Of a stretch of 64,000 bases of DNA, positions 43,740-55,291 are shown one piece after another. Positions within the stretch are counted from its first letter, which is position 1. Each line of letters begins with the position of its first letter. The notes beneath the pieces were generated by a model. It made no database searches. It worked only from the letters and a program-made list of their open reading frames with translations, and was not told the DNA's origin. This DNA is from Taudactylus pleione (Eukaryota; Chordata; Amphibia; Anura; Myobatrachidae), in contig JAUIMM010000126.1 in the NCBI GenBank assembly GCA_031769625.1, forward strand, positions 3,868,001 to 3,932,000, read 5' to 3'. The position numbers and the translations under genes are program-made.

Positions 43740-44640
43740 GTTTCATCTATTATTTTTGTCTTTAGTGTTTCTGTGTGTGTGTCTGGGGAGTGTTTGTAAG
43801 TATTTTAGTGTTAGTTTTTGTGTTATTTCTTGTTTTGCATCACAGACCACCTTCACATTCATGAAATAGGCATTATGTTGATTAACGTACATTTGTGCAC
43901 TATTCCTGGGTGATCTCTGCCCTATGTGCATGCAATCTATAGCTCCCAGGATATTAGGCACGTCTGCAAGACTATAGAAAGCTACCCTAGCTTCATGCCA
44001 CTGTAACTCCTGGTTGGCAAAGCAGATGTAGGTGTCGGGATGTAGTCGCCACCCTGGGGGTCGGGATACAGGTGGTCAGAATACAAGTGCCGGAATCCCA
44101 AAGGCAGTCAGAGTGCCAACTGTTGACATCCCAATGGTAAGTATTAGGGTTAGAGGGATGGTTAGGTTTAGGGTTAGGGATTAGGGTTAGGCACTAGTGG
44201 GAGGGTTAGGGTTAGGCTGCAGGGGGAGGATTAGTGTTAGGCTGCAGGGGGGAGGGTTAGGCTGCAGGAAATGTGGCTTATGGTTAGGGGGGATTAGGGT
44301 TAGGATACTTATCTAATCCTGTTAGTATTCTGATTGTTGGGATGCTGCAGTTCGTATTCTGAGCATCGGCATCTTGACTGCCAGGATCCCGTACCCAACT
44401 CATAGGTACTGCTGAGGGGGATGATTGCTGCCATGGCCTGTGTAGGGTGCCTATTAAATGTAGACTGCACTATGCCCAGCACTTTCCCACACACTGACTG
44501 AAAGGAGCCAGTGGCAAAAAAAATGCAGAGCACACAGCAGCTTGTGCAAGCTTGATATGACACATGACAATGCAATGTCTGGCTCAAGTCTTGATGAGAT
44601 CATACAGCATCATAATGTTGGAACAGCTGAGGTGGAACAT
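43740..44640 (-). pseudogene. PIF/Harbinger transposase, HARBI1-like (broken)
   Basis: On minus, an N-terminal piece reads FFATGSFQSVCGKVLGIVQ, STFNRH and MAAIIPLSSTYEL, which fits the helix-turn-helix region of HARBI1-type proteins. A 371-bp MITE interrupts after STY. Coding then resumes in frame with ICFANQELQ, VPNILGAIDCMHIGQRSP and YVNQHNAYFMNVKVVCDA, the start of the DDE nuclease domain with its first aspartate (GAIDC). The rest of the nuclease, with the later acidic residues, is missing before 43740. An upstream stop (IKT followed by TGA) is seen near 44590. It is divergently oriented to the accessory gene at 45737. Confidence 0.85.
44032..44402 (+). mobile_element. TTAGGG-rich MITE inserted in the Harbinger transposase
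   Basis: GTGTCGGGATGTAG at the left resembles the inverse of GGATCCCGTACCCAACTCA at the right. A 3-bp TSD, TAG, lies at 44029-44031 and 44403-44405. Removing it restores the flanking reading frame, which confirms the limits. The interior has GGTTAGGGTTAGG-type runs (about 44146-44310) resembling telomeric repeats. Confidence 0.8.
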
Positions 44641-44644
44641 TTGT

Positions 44645-45736
44645 ATGACCTCACTAGTAGATAATGCATTAAGGTTTAACTGACCATGGAAGAACCTAGG
44701 CCTGCGTCTGGGGTACCTCAAGAAGTTGCTGTGGTTCCTTTAATTTTGCCTCCTGGGTCTCTTCACTCAGGTGGTCATTTGCATACTGCAGGAAAATGGA
44801 CAGCAGCATTGTCCATTTTTATTACCATCATAATTAAGTTCTAACCAATAGAATGCTTTTTAGATCCTAAAATCGCCTGTCTGTTATTAGTCTATTATTT
44901 TGGTGATTTGTCTGTCTGTTTTGTGTTAGATTTTTGTTCGATTTACAAACCGACTGTCAGTAAATCAAGAGATCCTGTAGTCGTCTATGTAGAGTAAAAG
45001 TATCAAGGTTTGGTCGATTTTCAGTTTTGGTCAGGATTCGGTTTTATAGTCAGTTTTTCCTTTAGTATATCTTTGATTTTCAACAACGAATGAAAATACA
45101 AATAGGACAAAAAACAAAATCAACCAAAATTGATCTTTACTAAATATACCCCCATGGGTTCAGAATATTCACAAAGTCAATTTATAGACTAACATGAAAT
45201 TGGGGTAAATTTACTGAGGGTGGTGTTTGGTTAAGATTAAACATGAACGGTATCACTGTGACAGGTTCGAGTTTTTCAACAACAAACATCTAAATTTACT
45301 AAGAATAGTATTCGACTAAATTGTATTTTCCAGTGGTATATACAATCGAATTTAATCGATCGTGCATAAATTCCTGTACACAGGCAAGTCTACACACATA
45401 AACCCGGAAATCGTGTTTTTATTGGTTGATGCTGTCACATGTCATGTTGTCACTGGAAAAGCATATAAAAATGCCCAAACCTTGTGGGTTGCAGTAAGGA
45501 GTTGGCAGGGAGAGACTTAAGAATGTTTTGTGGAGTTGCAGGAGGATCCTTGAGAGTTGAAACTGACTGTTGCTTGGTGTGTGTAAGTGGTCTTGTATTT
45601 ATTCTTGTAGTCTTGTAAGTTTCCAGTTTGTCACATTTTTCAGTCTTTGTCATTTTTTTAAGTCCTGTTAGTGTAAGGAAGGTCTGTGCTTGTTCATGTT
45701 AATTTTCTAAGTGTTCATTGTTTTAATGTGTGGAGG
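44645..45736. other. Intergenic region between the divergent Harbinger genes
   Basis: No ORF is recognised. TTTACTAAATATACCCCC near 45135 and GGGGTAAATTTACTGAGG at 45206 look like facing Harbinger terminal motifs, so one or two MITEs may lie here. The promoter of the accessory gene should lie before 45737, but no clear TATA can be assigned. Confidence 0.4.
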
Positions 45737-46242
45737 ATGTCTAGGGCAGAGGAGAGGAAGAGAGAGCTTGAGGCAGAGGAGTTGGCTGCTGATAAGTCCC
45801 TAAACTCAGATGACAGTGAGGAGGTGCCTACCCAGCGAGGCAAGACAGAAACTGGATGTAATGTCAAGTTTACATTTGCAGAAAATATGCATTGGGGTAG
45901 GAGGGGATGAAGCACTGACATTTACTTTTTGGATGCAAAGTTGCAAGCACTTCAACACGCTGCAAGAAAGCAATTTAGGCAGGAGTAGTCAGATCTGTCA
46001 ATGCTATGGGGCCCATTCGTTTATCCAAGAATAACTGCAAGAAAAGGTTCTTGGATATTAAGATATTAAAAGATGTGTAAAGGTGAAGATGTCCACGGAG
46101 GCAAAGCAAGCATGCCGAAGGGGTGAAGGATCACCTTACCAGGCTAACTACCTGGAGTATGAAGAGCCACTGAATGTCTTTATACCACCGGAGGTCATAA
46201 GCCAAGTTCATGTCCCTGACACAGTTGCCCCCAGACTGCTTG

Positions 46243-47341
46243 GTAAGTCACCATGGTTCCTGGTTGTTGCTGCTTGTACTTAGTTTTATGTCTTAGCACT
46301 TGTGTTTTTAAAAAACATTTTTATTGTACTTTTTTATATTAAATAAATCAATTTGTACACTTGTTTATCAATGTGCAGCAGTCTAATTGCAGTGTCACAT
46401 ATTTTATAATGTTGTTTTTTCACCTCACAAACATGTATTTCATTGTTCATATTGAAGGTTACTAGTTTCACCGACATTTGTGTATTTATAATGTGGAACA
46501 CATGGCGGTACTATTTTGTGTCTGCTGTATATAAACTATGTGGCAGGTATAACTTTTTATAGTAGCAGGGGTGTACTTGTTTGTAGTGTTTATGTTTTTC
46601 AATTGAAGCAGTGTTGTTGAAGCAAATAGGTCAGATTTTAGTTTTTTTTGGGGGTGGTCTCATTTTTTTTCTTGTAATGTTTGTGTATAATTTAGTTTGT
46701 TTTTTCAAGGATTGTAATACTTAGGGCAAAATGTAGTTGGGTGAGAGTGTAGAAAATGTGACAGTTTAGCAGTAATTGGTCGAGTTCTATCTTCAAAATG
46801 GGAAAACATCTGAATTAAATTTTAAATCGTGAGTTTTTTGAGTCTGAAAAACATGTTTGCTTTGTTCTCGGGCTCTATTATATTGTCCGATTTTAAAAAG
46901 TGTGAGAAAACTCTCACATTTTCTAAACTTTCACCCTATTACATTTGGCCCTTAGTGTTTTTTTATATTAGCCTTTGCATTTTTTCTCTTTTTTTTAAAA
47001 GAGATTTTGGCTTGATGACCATTAGACTTTTGTTTTAAAGTGTCTTATTTTGTAATTATTTGTAATGATGTTTAATGTCATAAGATCTATCCATGACTGT
47101 TTTTTTAGTTTCATTTTTTTGGTGTAACAAAAATTAAATTTTCACTGTGTAATAAAAATGTAATTTTCACAAACTCAAATGGTACTGTTATATAATATAC
47201 ATGTTTTCCATAATGTACATTATGATTATTTAATGTTGTAATCTATATTATTTTTATATAGCACAACATACAGCAGACTACAAAGAGATTCTTTGCACAA
47301 ATGCAGATTTCTTATGTTTGTTTCAACCTTTTTTCTTGTAG
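46243..47341 (+). other. Apparent intron of the Harbinger accessory gene
   Basis: AT-rich DNA bounded by GTAAGT and TTTTTTCTTGTAG. It contains a possible MITE tail (CTCACATTTTCTAAAC, about 46912, paired with nearby GTGAGAAAACTC). No coding content. Confidence 0.5.
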
Positions 47342-47548
47342 GTCCGTCCACGGCACAACTCCCAAGACACCAGAGAGTCCATATCGAATCTGAGGCACCA
47401 AGGCAAACACAGTTGCGGCGAATGGAAGAGACTGCTGGGCCACAATCACCAATTCTGCAAGGTGAGTCTGTACATTTTGCACAAACACATTAACATAATA
47501 CACTTCACAATCAAAACAGCAACACTTACAAGGATGTAATTCATGTCT

Positions 47549-47703
47549 ATATAACAGGGGTGGCCAGTAAGCTGAACTTCAGCTGTGGAACTATACATCC
47601 CAGCATGCCTTACCACATTTTTAGCCTGGTTTAAAAACCAAAGTGTGGCAAGGGCATGCTGGTATGTGTAGTCCTTCCATGGCTGGAGGGCTACTTATTA
47701 CAT
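47549..47703 (+). mobile_element. Foldback MITE (CCAGCATGCC type) in intron
   Basis: AACTATACATCCCAGCATGC is mirrored by GCATGCTGGTATGTGTAGT. The outer parts GGGTGGCCAGTAAGC and GGCTGGAGGGCTACTT also pair loosely. The central GGTTTAAAAACC is palindromic. Confidence 0.7.
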
Positions 47704-47966
47704 AATCCTGTTCTATACATTGAATTTAGTGATATATAATTTCAAAACATTGTAGCCTACAATGCACATGTATATAGAAATTGTTATTTACTGAACAATA
47801 CTTTTGGATGACAATCCTGTGAAATCAGTGGAGAACATCTCTGATGTTGAACCTGTTGAAACAGAACAAGACATGGTTATACTCAACCTGATTCTGATCA
47901 CTCCAACCATGATAACCGAACTCACAGTTTATCCATCACCACCACTACTAGCACCTACTCCTCTGT

Positions 47967-48371
47967 GGTATGAGTTCGGCATCCCGCCAACCTGGATGCT
48001 GACGCACCCATTATCTGTGCCAAAATCCCAATGCTGGTAAGAAGCCTGGTGCTGTCATCCCAACCACTGGGATACCGAAGGTAAGTATCCGGGTGTTATG
48101 GGGGTTAGGTTTAGGGTGTGGGGTTAGGGTTAGGCACTAGGGAGAGGGTTAGGGTTAGGCACTAACGGGGGAGGGTTAGGGTTAGGCATTGGGGAGGGGG
48201 GCAGTTAGGGTCAGGCACTAGGGGTGGAAGTTAGGGTTAGGCACCAAAAAGGGGTGTTAGGGTAGGGAGAGGGATAGCATACCGACCAACAAGTGTCGCT
48301 ATGTTAACCCTTTTGAGGTGCCGGTGTCAAGATTCTAACTGCCGCGATACTGAGCGCTGGCATCTCATACC
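47967..48371 (+). mobile_element. TTAGGG-rich MITE in the Harbinger accessory gene
   Basis: GGTATGAGTTCGGCATCCC at the left pairs with GCTGGCATCTCATACC at the right. The interior has seven or so GGTTAGGGTTAGGCACTA-type repeats. It belongs to the same family as 44032-44402. Flanking duplication is not clear. Confidence 0.7.
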
Positions 48372-48599
48372 GATTCCTCCTCCACAGTAGCAGCCAGACA
48401 TGTCATTTTGGCAAACTCAGCAGTTGGGACTGCTCCAAATCCAAGTGAGCCTAATAGCTGCCTTGAATAGAAGTCTTCTAAGGTGCAATCGGTCCATGTA
48501 TAAACAAACGGTGGAACAAACCAGAATAGCAAACTGTCTAGAACAAATTTGTGAGTCCAATTGCAGCTTCCATAGCACATTACTAAATATCCAGCAATA

Positions 48600-49495
48600 A
48601 AATAATAGGTTTCAAAATGCTTTGATGTGATTAATTGAAAACCAGAGCACTACAATTTGTGGCCTAAATAGTACAATGTTAAATTTAGGCACACAAATGT
48701 TGGGCCGCTTATCTGATCCAAATGCCAGTACATTAGGAGGTAGCTTATTACAAACTAATACCTCAGTCACAACACAATAACACCACCCAGGCGAACACCC
48801 CAAAGCAGCAGTACCTCACAACAGCCCCGGGGTGGGAAGAGGGGATCTAAGGGAAAGCACTGAAAAAATTAGTACAATAACCAGTTTAATAATATGTCAT
48901 TACATGTATGTTAACAATGTATGTTAACAGTTTGTTAAAAACCTCAATACTACTGCATTTTTCACAGTAATGTTAACATTCAAATGATATAGTATGCCAT
49001 ATTCTAAATTTTTTGTAAGTTGTTACTTTGCATTTTACCAAAATTGTCACTTTTATGGTCATTTTTAAGATATCCTAAAAAAATTAACAAATAAATATTT
49101 TTCAACAAAATGGTGTCATTACTGTGTAAACACTTTATGTTGGAGCAATCTGGTGTATTAAATGTAAGTATGGTTGTTGAATTTGTAAATAAACCTTTTA
49201 ATACATTCCTGCCTATAAACCTCTAAGATTCACCTGCCTAGAACCTCTAAGACGAAAACCTGCCTATACCTTCTAAAACCACAAGATGTCGCTAGTTAGC
49301 GCTGTGTTTGATTATACCATTAATGAAATACTGAGACAGTTGAATAACGGTCCAACGCGCTAAAGATTATTATTCAGGTAAAAGTACAAATGTTACAATG
49401 CTATGATCTAATAATGAGCGCAAATAAATTGCACAAACATTAGGTCATAAGGTACAGTTAATATACATGAAACGGTTATTAAAGATCAAAATACA
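48600..49495. other. Unassigned AT-rich stretch
   Basis: It may include the Harbinger 3' flank. No ends or ORFs can be supported. Confidence 0.4.
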
Positions 49496-49499
49496 ATGA

Positions 49500-50287
49500 G
49501 CAATATGAGACAGAGAGACAGAGAAAGAGAGAGAAAGAGAGACACATCAAAATACAATGAGAGATATATCAATGTCTGCTGAGAGCACATGTTCAAGATG
49601 GCTGATGATGGTGTGTGTGTGTGTGTGTTTGTGTGTGAGGGGGGGGTTGGGAATGCTTCCTGCCCTATTGTCCAAACCGCATGGTCTACAAACAAACTCC
49701 ATTATGAAGCAACCTCATTGAAATCTCCCATAATGCCATAGTTAATTAAATATGCAAGCTGGATATCATATGCCAACACATCAGGCAAACACTGCACCAT
49801 TTAATATTCCAACATGTACAACACAAGCTGATTCCAATATACAACAATACCATCCTACAACAGACCTCATCCAGAACCCACTAGACCGTGGGGAGGGGGA
49901 AGGGCTGAAGCACATGCTCTTCCTTTGTTTGCAAGCCTCATGATCCCTAGGCAAACTCCAATTTGAAAACTCACATTAAGTTGTAACTCTGTAAATGATA
50001 CATCCATCAATGATCACAATTATAATAAAGACAATATACCTATCTGACCCATACAACACCATAACTGGGTAGAATTATAATTTCCTTTATTCACCCCACA
50101 TGGAAGTAGCCATCTCTAATAAACTGCAGACAATATACCTATCTGACCCACACGGTAATTACTTATAACCATTCAAAGCTGTTATTAATTCAACTTCCAT
50201 AATATATAACTGATACCACCCTATGATTACATTCATGAGTATACAACACATACCAAGCCTATCTCTCCCAAGCAGAGATATTGTTCA
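49500..50287 (+). repeat. Simple repeats and duplicated short blocks
   Basis: A GAGAGA tract (about 49505-49545) and (GT)n (49609-49630) are followed by doubled blocks: GGGGGGGTTGGG/GGGGAGGGGGAAGGG with GCTTCCTGC/CTCTTCCTT contexts (about 49640, 49890), and GACAATATACCTATCTGACCC at about 50030 and 50130. No gene is seen. Confidence 0.65.
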
Positions 50288-50412
50288 AGCACATGGGAAG
50301 GCCCTAACACAGAGCACATGGGAAGGCCCTAACACAGAGCACATGGGAAGGCCCTAACACAGAGCACATGGGAAGGCCCTAACACAGAGCACATGGGAAG
50401 GCCCTAACACAG
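50288..50412 (+). repeat. Perfect 25-bp tandem repeat, 5 copies
   Basis: The unit is AGCACATGGGAAGGCC followed by CTAACACAG, five identical copies in a row without variation, which suggests recent amplification. Confidence 0.98.
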
Positions 50413-52850
50413 CTCACCAGAGGATCTCAATCAACCAGCATCAATCATTTACAAATATTACAAAAACTCCATAATCAATCCCTTTCCTGCATGCTGATAA
50501 CAGACTATTGTACCCTACAGTGTAGATGAAAAGTACAGATTAGATAACATATCATCCACTGTATGCTAACACAGACTCATGAATATCCTTAGAAAACTAT
50601 AAACCACAAACCATGCTAAGCTAATAACAGATTAACACCAAAAATAGCTACAGACACCCAAATAGGCTAAATATTGCACAATTTATACTTAGCTATGTCC
50701 CAGGGGAACTGAGACCCATTTTCCGTTGTCTTGTGAGAGAGGGAACCTCTCTTCCAAATCTCCCCTCTTGCAAGTGTGTCTGCTGGCTGTGTGTTCTCAG
50801 AATGTGCATGCTATGTTCCCGCCCCCTTTTACCTGTGAGGTCATCAGAAAGGGAGTATCCTTTTGGTTTCTTGAAACTACTGTTAATTTGGTTCTAGTCC
50901 CAGTTAGCTATCTCTATTGATTAGACTGGAATAACCAGTCCTTTAGACAAAAATGTAAACAAGCCTACACAATGTCATTGTCTTTTGGTAAGGGTTAGAA
51001 ATCTGTTACAGGGCATTAATTGGACAATTTCAAATGGATACAAAAGGTCTCCAACCTCCCTTTGCATCCCCCACATGCAAATCTAAGCTGCTATAGCTTA
51101 CAACACTTCAAATAGTTATTCTCTCTACATTCATATTTCATAGCCGCATGTTCTGATCTTCATATTGATGTCACCGGAACGCTGTGGAAACAGAGTAGAT
51201 CAGTACTTTTCCAAACACAGTCCAATTGTCATTTACTAAGCCATAGTTACAAAAAACATTAATTTCTTTATATACTGACATTGCGTTTAAACCAAGTAAT
51301 AATTATCCTTTTTGCGTTACGGGACCATTGCTTTTAAATGTATGTATGCGGGGAAAACACCACTGCCTTGCTGTTGCTCAAATATAAGTCTGTGGTGATT
51401 TTAATGTGTTGGAAAGTTATTTTATGTATTCTGAACACTGTCGGTATGTGTTTGGGGAAGATTGTTAAAAAGCTGTTCGTGCTACTTTTAGCAACTTTGC
51501 ACTGTGGTTTGTGTACTATGTATTTTTGACAAAATGGCGCTTGTGTAAGCTTTCTTTTCTAAAATGGAGTCTTGCTGCCATTCACAAGATGGCGTCGTGC
51601 AGGTTTTCCTGATTGCAAACAGATTCTGTCTTACCCAATTATCCGGTTTCGACATGGTATATTTACATACATTTTTTGCAAGTTTTCACACAATACACAA
51701 TATAGAAATGTTGTATAGGCATTATACTTATGTTCACATTCATGTTAACTGAGTTTTGCTTTGTTTTTGGGCGTGTTTGCAAACATGATTATTAGTAAAT
51801 TCCGGTGTTTTATTGTTTTGCATTGAAGGTACTTGAAAAATGATCCATTGGTGTATTTATTCATATTTGTCTGTTTGGTCGTGTTTTGCAGAGAAAATCT
51901 GGATTACACATCCATGTTTTCATTTAGTAGTTCTCTGTGTTTGGAAAATTGCTCAAATACGCCCGAGAATGCATTCACAATCAAACACAGTTCTTAAATT
52001 TAGCCCCTAGACTTTAAATTGTATACTCAGGTAAAGATAAAGTTATATAATTTCAGAGAATGTCCTGAGAATTTTATACAAACTGTCTACAAATTCTCAA
52101 AGAAACTATACAAATTAATATTATTAGCTTATTAGCTAAGAGAAATATATAGTACGATAACATATTTGGTGAAATCATAAACAATATTAACAGAAATTTT
52201 CAGTTTTTTAAATAAGATCCAATACTGAATATTTCAGATAAACCATATATAAAGTTCAAGAAAAGTAGTAGTGTAAAGAACTCCTAGTGCCTTTGTGTTA
52301 TTCCTTAAAGTATGAACATGATTGCCTTTGAGACATGTGGATTGTTTCAAATGTGACCACACTAACTGCCTAACATGTAAACATACTGTAGAGAATATAA
52401 ATCAATGGAAATTGCATCATCAGTTGATGTTACAAGGTACAGTATCAAGTAAAAGACTATATTCATTTTGAATATTTCTTATCTATGTGCTGCAGCATCC
52501 TTGCAAAATGGTGAGGTATATAGCTAAGCAAATAAGTAACAAATAACAGATAAAACTGTTCCACAATTCAGGAATTCATAATGATATACTATATATACAC
52601 ACTACAGATGTGCCCAGCTAGTTTGTTGCTCCATACGCCAAGTAGCACGCCATGCATCTCGCGCCAAACACTATGCCAAAAGTCACACCACACAGAATGT
52701 TTCGTAACATAACATAGCATAGCACTGGAAAAAAGTCATAAACTGTAATACAAATTTTTGTCCACCAGGTGTCACTTTTCCTAAACAACACAGCACATGC
52801 GTCAGATTTCCAATGCATTTTCTATATTACCGCCCAATCATTGACTGACT
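50413..52850. other. Unassigned stretch
   Basis: No gene is recognised. CCTGTGAGGTCATC near 50832 is LTR-like, but no matching ends were found. TTAAATTTAGCCCC at 51996 could be a decayed Harbinger terminus. Confidence 0.4.
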
Positions 52851-53456
52851 GAAGCAATGATTCGGGACACTATACTACAGCGTTTTCCTCATGGAATCAG
52901 AGCTGTTGAAGAATGTAAGTTTTAAAACATTACATTAAGTGAGTCCTGTACTTTTTTATTAAAATATTTCACATGCATGTACAGCTCTGTATTACACACT
53001 GACTGTGCATTTGAAGCTGCACATTTGCGTCAATGTTGGCACTGTCGGTGCTGTCCCAGACTAAAGTGATTTCATGAACTTAGGAACTAGTAGTGATCTC
53101 TGTTTGAAAGAGGGGTCTCTATATTACGCTGACTGTGAATTTTAATCCGCACACTTGCGTCAATGTTGGTGCTGTCCCCAGACAAACACTATAGTAATTT
53201 CATGACTTTAGAAACTAGCAGTGAGCTGTTTGAAAGTTGGGTTTTAATCCACACAATTGAGGCTCTGTCAGCACTGTGATGGCTGTCAGCTCTGGGGGTT
53301 GCAATTGGATCTCTTGTCCAAGCCCAATGGAGCCGCTCCATATGCCAGTTGTGCTATGCTGTGGCATATGGAGGCTCACAGAAAACATTGTATGCTGTAA
53401 TTTGCAGACATCACATTACATACACAACAGGTACAGCTCTTAATATGGCTGGGTTG

Positions 53457-53513
53457 TGGGCTAGTGGTTAGGTGATCTCCTTGCTACAGTTCTTGTCCCA
53501 TGGGTTCGAGACA
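53457..53513 (+). promoter_or_regulatory. Pol III-like A and B boxes (tRNA-derived SINE head)
   Basis: TGGGCTAGTGG at 53457 fits the A box at 10 of 11 positions and GGTTCGAGACA at 53503 fits the B box at 10 of 11, 46 bp apart. The head is degraded at 58434 (internal deletion) and partly kept at 59152 (GGTTTGAGACC). It does not fold as a clear tRNA gene and I read it as SINE-derived. Confidence 0.6.
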
Positions 53514-55291
53514 TGGAAAATATATTTTTTTAAATCTTCACTACAAGATTAAAAATAAATCACTTGGTGGTGTGTGACTTCTGTCATTTATACAGATATG
53601 TTTTGACCAAAAAGACGCACTCCCAGCATTGCATAAAGACCAAGCTATTGAAACTCAGTATTGTTATCCAACCCTTACTGAACTCAATACATTATTCACA
53701 ACTTCCCACCACCTGGCATTTCTATGCTACTTTATGCCACTATGTGCTCAAGAAAGTGGTGTACGGTGCTCCAATACAGTACCCTTGTAGCGCCCTGCTA
53801 GTCATGCTATGGCGTTTAGAATCTCGTAGTACTGCGCATGCCCAGTGTGTTGGGAGTCACACACTGAATCCCAGGCTATAGTGATTTCTTGACTTTAGAA
53901 ACTAGTAGTGGACTGTTTAAAAGTGGTGTCTCTATGTTACAAACTGACTGTTCATTTTAATCAGCACACTTGCGTCAATGTCGGCGCTGTCCCAGACAAA
54001 TACTATAATGATTTCATGACTTTAGAAACTAACAGTAAGCTGTTTGAAAGTGAAGTTTTAATCCACACACTTGTGGCGCTGTCGGAACATTGGCGCTGTG
54101 GCTGCTGCCAGCTCTGGGGGTTGCAATGGGATGTCTGGCACAAGCCCAGTGGAGCCGCTCAATATGGCAGTGGCATATGGAGGCTCACAGTACACAGTGT
54201 ATGCTGTAATTCGCAGATGTCACATTACATACATGACAGGTGCTGCTCTTGATATTTAAAAGCAAAGAAAGAGAAGGTATGGCACTGCCTACAATGCCAC
54301 AATAGAGAAAAATTATGAAGAAAATTATGGAAAGTTTCCCACCCTATATGGAGCCAAAAAGATATACAAATACTTATCTGCCAGTATTAGTCAACATATT
54401 TTCTTTTTTGTGTCCACCATGTTCATGTTATTCATCCATGTATGCAAAAAATAATAAAGAATACAACATGTGTAGTTTCTCTTGGATATTTAAATCACAG
54501 TCAAAATATTGTGAATTATGTGTATACAGGACAAAAATGGTTTTTATAGAAATTGCCTTTTATAATGGTGTACTGAAATATCCACCGGGAAATACACCTA
54601 AACTTACACATACACATGCGTGTTCAAACCCATAGTGGTTTCTTTATATGGTTTTCTCTAGGGGTACGGGGGAATGTCATTCATTGATCCTCAGATCTAT
54701 ATAAAAACAGTAGCCACCTCCCCGCAGTGAGTATGTACTCTTGAGTAAACACATATCCATACACACCTCACTTACACATGTGAAGTGTATGTTCAAGCTT
54801 GTAATGGTTTCTTTTGCAGCACACTCTTAATTGTTTGCATTACTTCACATATATTTCATGACAATGACATACCAGTACTCACAAGGTTTTGGATTTTTTT
54901 CCCCCATATATCAAGGTATCTTTGTCTTGAATGTATCACTACATTATGGATTTTGAAAAAATATAATTTATTTTGCAGAAAAAATTCTTAAAACATACAA
55001 AAAAGTAAAACATTACAAAATGCAAAAATGTGCCAGGACTGGGGATCTGCACTTGGTCAGAGTGCAGTATGTGCAAAAAAATATCACAATACTGTAGGTC
55101 TGATTCCTAATGTATAAAAAAGTATTATATTAGGATACGAGTCCGCACTAGTTAAATATATACTTGAAATAATAATTAACATATGAAAATACAAATGAGA
55201 ATACAAAAAAACAACATTAAGGTCTATCCACACTGTAAAATTCATTGGATGACTCCTGGTTGGTGGTGCACCCACAAAATTTGTGTACAAC

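Larger units (their letters stand above)
45737..48597 (+). pseudogene. Harbinger accessory protein, Myb/NAIF1-like (multi-exon, broken)
   Basis: Exon 1 starts at the ATG at 45737 (MSRAEERKRELEAEELAADK) and enters a Myb/SANT-like region (CNVKFTFAENM). That region goes out of frame near 45890, continues in pieces such as AMGPIRLSKNNCKKRF, then MSTEAKQACRRGEGSPYQ and EPLNVFIPPEVISQVHVPDT. A GTAAGT donor is at 46243. A second exon (47342-47461) sits between TTTCTTGTAG and GTGAGT. A third piece (about 47808-47966) reads VKSVENISDVEPVETEQDM. After a MITE, a last piece (48388-48597) follows CTCCTCCACAG and has a Gln/Leu-rich coiled-coil look (FWQTQQLGLLQIQVSLIAAL). Myb-like partners are known from two-gene Harbinger elements. 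The exon chain is inferred by eye. Confidence 0.65.

Noticed and set aside
44146..48260. TTAGGG-like runs as evidence of a telomere or chromosome fusion
   Set aside because: Both runs lie inside MITEs with inverted ends, and one has a 3-bp TSD, so they are carried by elements.
50288..50412. Possible CRISPR-like array
   Set aside because: Units are directly adjacent without spacers, in a eukaryotic context.
53457..53513. A functional tRNA gene
   Set aside because: A and B boxes are visible, but no complete cloverleaf or terminator of four or more T directly after it, and the context is a repeat unit.
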